Source: SG8-39 sp041558415
GTDB lineage: Bacteria; Pseudomonadota; Gammaproteobacteria; Burkholderiales; SG8-39
Assembly: GCA_041558415.1 (NCBI GenBank)
Contig: JBFFEY010000063.1
Location: forward strand, 1 to 17,158
Direction of reading: 5' to 3'
DNA: 17,158 bases
Every line of letters begins with the position of its first letter. Positions within the stretch are counted from its first letter, which is position 1. This document shows positions 12,841-17,158 of this stretch, in pieces. The position numbers and the translations under genes were made by a program. Below the pieces are notes generated by a model that saw only the letters and a list, made by a program, of their open reading frames with translations, was not told the origin of the DNA and did no database searches.

Positions 12841-14160
12841 TCAGTGCACCGCGGCGCCCGCAGCGGTGCGCTTCTGCTTGATCATCTGGAAATAGCTTTC
12901 GAGCCGGTTCTTGATGTTCGCCGCCGAGAAATAGCGCGGATCGACCAGGTCCGACTCGATGAACGCCGCCGGCTTGCCGGTGCGCTTCTCCACCTCGCGC
13001 AGCATGAGCAGCTGCCCGGCCGAAAAGCTGTTGCAGCTCTTGATCGAGTTGATCAGCAGGCCGTCGGCCTGGTATTCGTCGAGGTACCTGCAGATCATGT
13101 CGATGCGCTGCGGGAAGTTGAGGTTGGTGTAGCAGCCGAGGCAGTACTCGGCGAGCGACTCGAGCGGGTGATCCGGGTCGTGGCGGAAGCCGAAGTCGTA
13201 CACGCCGCCGACCTTCGAATAGGTCGAAGCGACGACCACCGCGCCTTCCTCGTAGAACATCTTCCAGAAGTCACGGAAATGCGTCCAGTTGGGGGGGCCC
13301 TCCACCACCAGCCGGTATTTTTCGTCCTCCAGCTCGCCTTCCGGGGTCACCGGCCCCTTCTTCGCACGCACGCGCTCTTCGATTTCGGCGCGCAGCACGC
13401 GGTAGTACTCGGTCGCCTCGGGCGCGCCGCGGAACGCCGTAAAGATCGGCCCGATGTAATACACCCCGCCGAAGTAGCCATCGATCGGGCTCGGCCGGTT
13501 CTTCGCCGAGTGTAGAACCGCGACGAGGTCCTCTTCCGCCTTGGTCGACTCCCGCATGTACTGGCGCAGGCGGTCGATGTCGAACTTCACGCCCGAGACG
13601 CGCTCGAGCGTGGGGATCACCTTCTCCTTCAGCTGCTTGACGACGTACTCGCGCATGTTGGGCGAGATGTGGCCGTCGCCCTGATAGGGCACGTGCAGCA
13701 TCACCGTCTCGCAGTCGTATTTCTGACGCACCAGCTCGAACCACTTCATGAAGGTAAAGCAGCCGGTGTACGAGAGCAGCAGCACGTCGGGCCGCGGCAG
13801 CTTCTCGCCGGTCGGTCCGACCTCGCCCTGCAGCATCATGCCGAGGTCGGCCTTGACGTAGGTGCAGACGTCCTCGGAGTGGCCGTCACGCTCGGCGTCC
13901 ATGATCATCTTGCCGGATTTCTTGCGCATGCCGTTTTGCAGCGCGTTGGTCTCGGGCAGGCTGCGCGCGAAGTCGAAGCACATCAGCAGCTCGTTCAGGT
14001 TGCCCGGCACGAAGGTCGCCGACACCTTGCGCCCGGTTTCGTGCGCGGTGGCCAGCTCGTGGTAGTTGCGGTTGATCATCTCCTTCTGTAGCAGCATCGC
14101 GTCCTCCTTCTGGACGTTCTGCGGCTTCTTCTGGCTCTGCGGCATCTGAATCGTCGCCAT
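12841..14160 (-). CDS. bcrB: Benzoyl-CoA reductase subunit B (ring-reducing component)
   Basis: 439 residues of the 2-hydroxyglutaryl-CoA dehydratase D-component superfamily. With BcrC it forms the catalytic half of benzoyl-CoA reductase, carrying [4Fe-4S] clusters and binding benzoyl-CoA, which it reduces to cyclohexa-1,5-diene-1-carbonyl-CoA. Cysteines in conserved-looking contexts are C134 (YTGCFTF), C340 and C343 (EYCLGCYTN) and C376 (IKSCNSFSAGQ); they are the candidate cluster ligands. The length agrees with the Thauera 49-kDa subunit. An AAGGAG Shine-Dalgarno sequence at 14166-14171 decides the start. That sequence is directly abutted by a long inverted repeat (14172-14257), which may affect how much BcrB is made. 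Confidence 0.95.
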   Translation of the reverse strand: MATIQMPQSQKKPQNVQKEDAMLLQKEMINRNYHELATAHETGRKVSATFVPGNLNELLMCFDFARSLPETNALQNGMRKKSGKMIMDAERDGHSEDVCTYVKADLGMMLQGEVGPTGEKLPRPDVLLLSYTGCFTFMKWFELVRQKYDCETVMLHVPYQGDGHISPNMREYVVKQLKEKVIPTLERVSGVKFDIDRLRQYMRESTKAEEDLVAVLHSAKNRPSPIDGYFGGVYYIGPIFTAFRGAPEATEYYRVLRAEIEERVRAKKGPVTPEGELEDEKYRLVVEGPPNWTHFRDFWKMFYEEGAVVVASTYSKVGGVYDFGFRHDPDHPLESLAEYCLGCYTNLNFPQRIDMICRYLDEYQADGLLINSIKSCNSFSAGQLLMLREVEKRTGKPAAFIESDLVDPRYFSAANIKNRLESYFQMIKQKRTAAGAAVH

Positions 14161-14171
14161 GCTGTCTCCTT

Positions 14172-14257
14172 GGGGTCAGACCTCTGTGGATAACTTCCAC
14201 CGGGGCCGTCGACTATCCAATGTCATCGAATGAAGTTATCCACAGGGGTCTGACCCC
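14172..14257. repeat. Long inverted repeat between bcrC and bcrB (REP/MITE-like)
   Basis: Arms of 26 nt at 14172-14197 and 14232-14257 match at 25 of 26 positions (14183 T faces 14246 G) around a 34-nt spacer. Each arm runs, from outside in, GGGGTCAGACC(C/T)C then TGTGGATAACTTC. The outer part is itself a small palindrome, GGGGTC-N-GACCCC, perfect in the right arm. The element fills most of the 107-nt gap; other gaps in this operon are 16 nt or less. I see no second copy in the window. GGGGTC/GACCCC palindromes resemble those I recall from REP-type elements mobilised by IS200-like (RAYT) transposases in proteobacteria, but no transposase is here. Confidence 0.85.
14185..14244. other. Two perfect DnaA-box sequences in inverted orientation
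   Basis: TTATCCACA occurs at 14236-14244 on the plus strand and at 14185-14193 on the minus strand, one in each arm of the inverted repeat, 42 nt apart. This is the exact high-affinity E. coli DnaA-box nonamer. Nothing else suggests a replication origin (no dnaA, dnaN or AT-rich unwinding element). Binding may be real, as titration or a regulatory site, or the match may be incidental to the repeat family's consensus. Confidence 0.6.
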
Positions 14258-14267
14258 GTTGTCGCGC

Positions 14268-15434
14268 CTAAGCGGCGCTCCAAAGTTTTATCGAATCGGC
14301 AAACGTTCCGGCCTGCTCGCGGATCGGCGCCATCTGCCCGGTGTTCTCGGCGTACTTGAACGCGGTGTACGGCACCTTGTGCTTGGCGAGCACCTCCTGC
14401 AGCATCGGGCGCTCGAGCAGCGCCGGGTCGCAGAACGACGGCGCGGCGAAGATCACGCCTTCGGCGCCGCGGCTCTTGACCTGGTGCAGCAGGAACTGGC
14501 CCTTGTCCTCGCGCCGCTCGTCGTACTTCGGCGAGGACTGCACCGAGTGGTGCAGGAAGGCCTTCGACAGCGCCCTGAGCGGGTCGCCGTCGGTCGGCAC
14601 CGTCTCGCGCAGCCAGCGCGAGACGAGCACGAAGTCGTCATCCACCACGTAGCAGCCCGCCATCTCGATGGACTTGATGAGCGACAGCGGCGGCTGCTCG
14701 CAGAACGCGCCGGTCAGCACGACGCGCGCGTTGTCCTTCTTCGGCCGTTCCTCCGCCTTGATCGCGGCGAGGTAGTCGCGTACCAGCCGCGTGTGTTCCT
14801 CGGGCGGCAGCACCATCCCGGCGCGCAGCACCAGGTAAACCTCCGAGGTCGGTGCCTGCCAGGGGGCTTGCGCGCGGTAGGCGTAGAGCTCGGCGATCGC
14901 CGCGCGGTTGTCGTTGTACACGGCGATTGACGCGCGCAGTTGGTCGTCGCTGATCGGCTTGCCGCGCAGCTTGGCCAGATCCTCGCGCACCTGCTGCATC
15001 TCGTGCACGTAGAACTCGCCGCCGATCGAGTCGTCGTAGTTCTGCGGAACGTCGACGTAGCGCACGTATTTGTCCTTGAACATCAGCTGCCACATGCCCG
15101 AGAGATTGCGGATCACGTCGCAGATCGAAGGGAACAGCATGCCGTCGAGGCAGTCCAGCCGGCCCGTCAGCCCGAGCTCGACGGTGGAACGCGGGATGCG
15201 GCAGATATAGCTCTGGTAGTAGGCGTCCCCCTGGATCACCTCGATCTGGTCGCCGCCGCCGAAGATGCCCACCGGCAGCATGTCCGCGGCGTGAATGATC
15301 TCGCGCGGGACGTAGATCGGCATGTAGCCGATGGCCTTGCGCCCCGGCTGCCCCGCCTTCCATTCCTTCACGGCGTTGAAATCGAGGTCCTCGAACAGCC
15401 GCTCGCAGCGTGCGACGATGTCGGTCAGCTTCAT
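14268..15434 (-). CDS. bcrC: Benzoyl-CoA reductase subunit C (ring-reducing component)
   Basis: 388 residues, matching the Thauera 44-kDa subunit in size. It belongs to the same D-component superfamily as BcrB and forms the catalytic heterodimer with it. Candidate cluster cysteines are C78 (SYICRIP), C105 (PSICDVI) and C335 (APSFCDPALL); G59-G61 in GIFGGGDQ is also typical of the fold. The start is supported by GAGGAG at 15443-15448, which overlaps the dch stop codon, with a 12-nt gap, so it is probably translationally coupled to dch. The gene ends in TAG, followed by 107 nt before bcrB, by far the largest gap in the operon. Confidence 0.95.
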   Translation of the reverse strand: MKLTDIVARCERLFEDLDFNAVKEWKAGQPGRKAIGYMPIYVPREIIHAADMLPVGIFGGGDQIEVIQGDAYYQSYICRIPRSTVELGLTGRLDCLDGMLFPSICDVIRNLSGMWQLMFKDKYVRYVDVPQNYDDSIGGEFYVHEMQQVREDLAKLRGKPISDDQLRASIAVYNDNRAAIAELYAYRAQAPWQAPTSEVYLVLRAGMVLPPEEHTRLVRDYLAAIKAEERPKKDNARVVLTGAFCEQPPLSLIKSIEMAGCYVVDDDFVLVSRWLRETVPTDGDPLRALSKAFLHHSVQSSPKYDERREDKGQFLLHQVKSRGAEGVIFAAPSFCDPALLERPMLQEVLAKHKVPYTAFKYAENTGQMAPIREQAGTFADSIKLWSAA

Positions 15435-15446
15435 GTCACGGGCTCC

Positions 15447-16214
15447 TCAACGGTTTTGCCACTTGGGCGCGCGCTTCTCGATGAATGCCGCGAGGCCCTC
15501 GTTTGCATCGTGCGTTTTCATCAGGCCATCGAGGTAGAGCTTTTCCACCTCGGCGAGCCGGCGTTTCACTTCCGGCAGCATGGCGCCGCGCGCAGCGCGC
15601 AGCGCATAGCCGAGCGCCGCTGCGCTCTTGTCGGCGAGCTGGGCGTCGAAGTACGCGAGCGCAGCCGCGGCGGGGTCTTCGGCGAGCTCCGCCACCAGCC
15701 CCAGCGCCTGCGCCTCGGCCGCCTTCAGCGGGCGGCCGGAAAACAGCAGGTCTTCGGCAGTCTGCTGATTGACGCGGTAGGGCAGCAGGCAGGATGCGGC
15801 CGGCGCGAATACCGCAAGCTTGATCTCCGGCTGGCCGAGGTGTGCGTCGGGCGATGCGAAGATGCGGCTCGCGGCGAGTGCCACCTCGAGACCGCCGCCG
15901 AGGCACTGCCCCTGCACCGCCACCAGAATCGGCGCCGGCCATTCGAGCATCTTCAGGATCAGGCCGTGCAGCGCGGCGAGCATGGCCGCACAGTTCTGCG
16001 GCAGGTGCTCCTCGACGCTCGCCCCAAAGGAGAAATTCGGCCCCTCGGCGTCGAGCAGTGCGCCGGTCACGCCATCGTCGCCGCGGTGCTTGTCGAAGGC
16101 CGCGGCGAGCGCGCCGATCATCTGCGCGTCGACGATGTTGGCCTTCGGGCGCGCGAGGCGCAGCCGCAGCAGCCGGCCTTCCCGGTCGAGCCAGACTTTG
16201 AGCGGCTCGCTCAT
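15447..16214 (-). CDS. dch: Cyclohexa-1,5-diene-1-carbonyl-CoA hydratase
   Basis: 255 residues of the enoyl-CoA hydratase (crotonase) superfamily. Oxyanion-hole segments are FSFGASVEEH (61-70) and CLGGGLEVAL (104-113), with GQPEIKL at 127-133 and a C-terminal helix HDANEGLAAFIEKR. In this operon position it is the hydratase that adds water to cyclohexa-1,5-diene-1-carbonyl-CoA, giving 6-hydroxycyclohex-1-ene-1-carbonyl-CoA (EC 4.2.1.100). I took the ATG at 16214-16212, which overlaps the oah stop (ATGA) and begins MSEPLKVW. The same frame stays open upstream to 16739, but that part lies inside oah and its translation is low-complexity Arg/Gly-rich sequence. Confidence 0.93.
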   Translation of the reverse strand: MSEPLKVWLDREGRLLRLRLARPKANIVDAQMIGALAAAFDKHRGDDGVTGALLDAEGPNFSFGASVEEHLPQNCAAMLAALHGLILKMLEWPAPILVAVQGQCLGGGLEVALAASRIFASPDAHLGQPEIKLAVFAPAASCLLPYRVNQQTAEDLLFSGRPLKAAEAQALGLVAELAEDPAAAALAYFDAQLADKSAAALGYALRAARGAMLPEVKRRLAEVEKLYLDGLMKTHDANEGLAAFIEKRAPKWQNR

Positions 16215-17158
16215 GCCGTTTTCTTGGCCTTCGGCTGGATCGCATCGTGCAGCGGGCCCACCCAGCCCTCGCCCGCAGCGAGCATCTGCCGCAGCCGCAC
16301 GAAGTCCACCTCGCGGTCGTCTTTGGTGCCTTCGTTGAACGCCGTGAACCCGGCGCGCGCCTCGGTCACCATGTTGAGCGCGAGCCAGGCGCGTGCGTCT
16401 TCCTTGTTGCGGTTCCAGGCTTCGAGCTTCGGCTTGCGCAGCTCCTCGATGGTCTTGGTGGTGCAATCCGGGAAGGTGAGCAGGATCTTGGCGCAAAGCT
16501 CCTCGATCTTGGCGTCCAGCATCGAGAGATCCACGCCGCCCTTGGCGAGTAGCGCCTTGCCGGCCTTGAGCGCGTCGCCGGTCTTGGATCTGCCGAACAC
16601 CAGCCGGCCGTAGTCGTCGTAGACGCGGTCGGTCACGACCAGAGGATTGGCGACGAACTGCCCGTCGACCTTCAGCGCCGGCACGATGTCGCTGATCATG
16701 CCCATGTGGTACGCCTCGTGGGCCGAGAAAGGCTCGCACAGCACGCAGGCCGCCATCGCGCGTTCGGCACCGACGATTACCGGCAGGAAGTCGGTCGCAC
16801 CCCCGATCGGTGCCGAGCCGTGCTTGGGTCCGGCCTGGCCGAAGCGCGCCAGGTCCTGGGCGACGGTGAAATCGCAGGCCATGCCGATCTCCTGCCCGCC
16901 GCCGATGCGCATGCCGTTGACGCGGCAGATCACGGGCTTGTCGCAGGCCAGGATCGCCGACACCATGTCGTTGAACAGCCGCATGTACTGGCGGTATTCC
17001 TGCGGATGGCCGGCGTAGTACTCGGCGTATTCCTTGGTGTTGCCGCCGGTGCAGAACGCCTTGTCGCCGACGCCGGTGAACACCACGCTCGAGACCTCGC
17101 GCGCATTGGACGCGGCGCGGAAGGCGAGGATCACGCCTTTGACCATGTCGGTGGTGTA
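16211..17158 (-). CDS. oah: 6-oxocyclohex-1-ene-1-carbonyl-CoA hydrolase (5' end outside window)
   Basis: 315 residues are visible and the frame is open to the right edge (YTTDMVKGVI at the start), so about 60 N-terminal residues are missing compared with the roughly 377-residue Thauera enzyme. A crotonase-superfamily ring hydrolase: it opens 6-oxocyclohex-1-ene-1-carbonyl-CoA with two waters to 3-hydroxypimelyl-CoA (EC 3.7.1.21). Characteristic segments are GVGDKAFCTGGNTKEYAEYY, CRVNGMRIGGGQEIGMACDF, FGQAGPKHGSAPIGGATDF and RKPKLEAWNRNKEDARAWLA. Its TGA overlaps the dch ATG. The ATG at 17146 is internal and not the real start. The missing pathway dehydrogenase gene (had) is expected beyond the window edge. 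Confidence 0.95.
   Translation of the reverse strand, partial: YTTDMVKGVILAFRAASNAREVSSVVFTGVGDKAFCTGGNTKEYAEYYAGHPQEYRQYMRLFNDMVSAILACDKPVICRVNGMRIGGGQEIGMACDFTVAQDLARFGQAGPKHGSAPIGGATDFLPVIVGAERAMAACVLCEPFSAHEAYHMGMISDIVPALKVDGQFVANPLVVTDRVYDDYGRLVFGRSKTGDALKAGKALLAKGGVDLSMLDAKIEELCAKILLTFPDCTTKTIEELRKPKLEAWNRNKEDARAWLALNMVTEARAGFTAFNEGTKDDREVDFVRLRQMLAAGEGWVGPLHDAIQPKAKKTA

Noticed and set aside
11484..12881. 465-codon plus-strand frame opposite bcrA
   Set aside because: Arg/Ala/His-rich translation typical of antisense frames in GC-rich DNA; the minus strand encodes an unmistakable BcrA.
14185..14244. A replication origin at the twin DnaA boxes
   Set aside because: Only two boxes, no AT-rich unwinding element, no dnaA, dnaN or parAB nearby, and the site is inside a catabolic operon. 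A repeat element is the simpler reading.
14940..16613. 557-codon plus-strand frame opposite bcrC, dch and oah
   Set aside because: It spans three genuine minus-strand genes and their junctions, so it is an antisense artefact.
15447..16739. 430-codon reading of dch starting at 16739
   Set aside because: The first 175 codons lie inside oah in another frame and give low-complexity sequence. The ATG at 16214 with its ATGA overlap and family-typical N-terminus is the sensible start.

Overview
The window is GC-rich throughout and reads as a chromosomal segment of a betaproteobacterium, most likely a Rhodocyclales-type denitrifier (Thauera/Aromatoleum/Sulfuritalea-like). The main reason is a Thauera-type anaerobic benzoyl-CoA degradation cluster on the minus strand. 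Taxonomy is inferred from gene content only.

Layout. Positions 2-2815 (+) hold the 3' end of a polytopic membrane protein, a hemerythrin-like protein, a tandem-GNAT acetyltransferase and an alpha/beta hydrolase that starts on a TTG overlapping the acetyltransferase stop. Positions 3027-6285 (+) hold two separately promoted paralogues. Each has a histidine-rich N-terminus, an RTX calcium-binding block, a conserved cap with a cysteine pair exactly 47 residues apart, and cadherin/Ig-like domains. Both are preceded by a similar promoter-like box with the same spacing. Positions 6417-8234 (+) hold a tightly overlapping three-gene unit: a MotA/TolQ/ExbB-like membrane protein, a one-TM protein with an ExbD/TolR-like transmembrane Asp but a different periplasmic domain, and a two-TM protein with a periplasmic tail. 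It looks like an uncharacterised proton-driven envelope motor.

Positions 8229-17158 (-) read right to left as oah (5' end beyond the window), dch, bcrC, bcrB, bcrA, bcrD, ferredoxin, AhpD-like protein and amidase. Ferredoxin supplies low-potential electrons to BcrABCD, which dearomatises benzoyl-CoA while hydrolysing ATP. Dch hydrates the dienoyl-CoA product. A dehydrogenase (Had, not in the window) would oxidise it, and Oah opens the ring to 3-hydroxypimelyl-CoA. The genes are closely packed, with ATGA overlaps at oah/dch and bcrA/bcrD. The exception is a 107-nt gap between bcrC and bcrB, which is mostly filled by a long inverted repeat carrying two perfect DnaA-box sequences and abutting the bcrB Shine-Dalgarno. 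The two opposing gene blocks converge at 8229-8234, where one CTATAG palindrome provides both stop codons.

The most noteworthy items are the repeat inside the bcr operon, the ExbBD-like three-gene unit, and the paired His-rich/RTX/cadherin proteins. No tRNA, rRNA, CRISPR array or transposase gene was seen.
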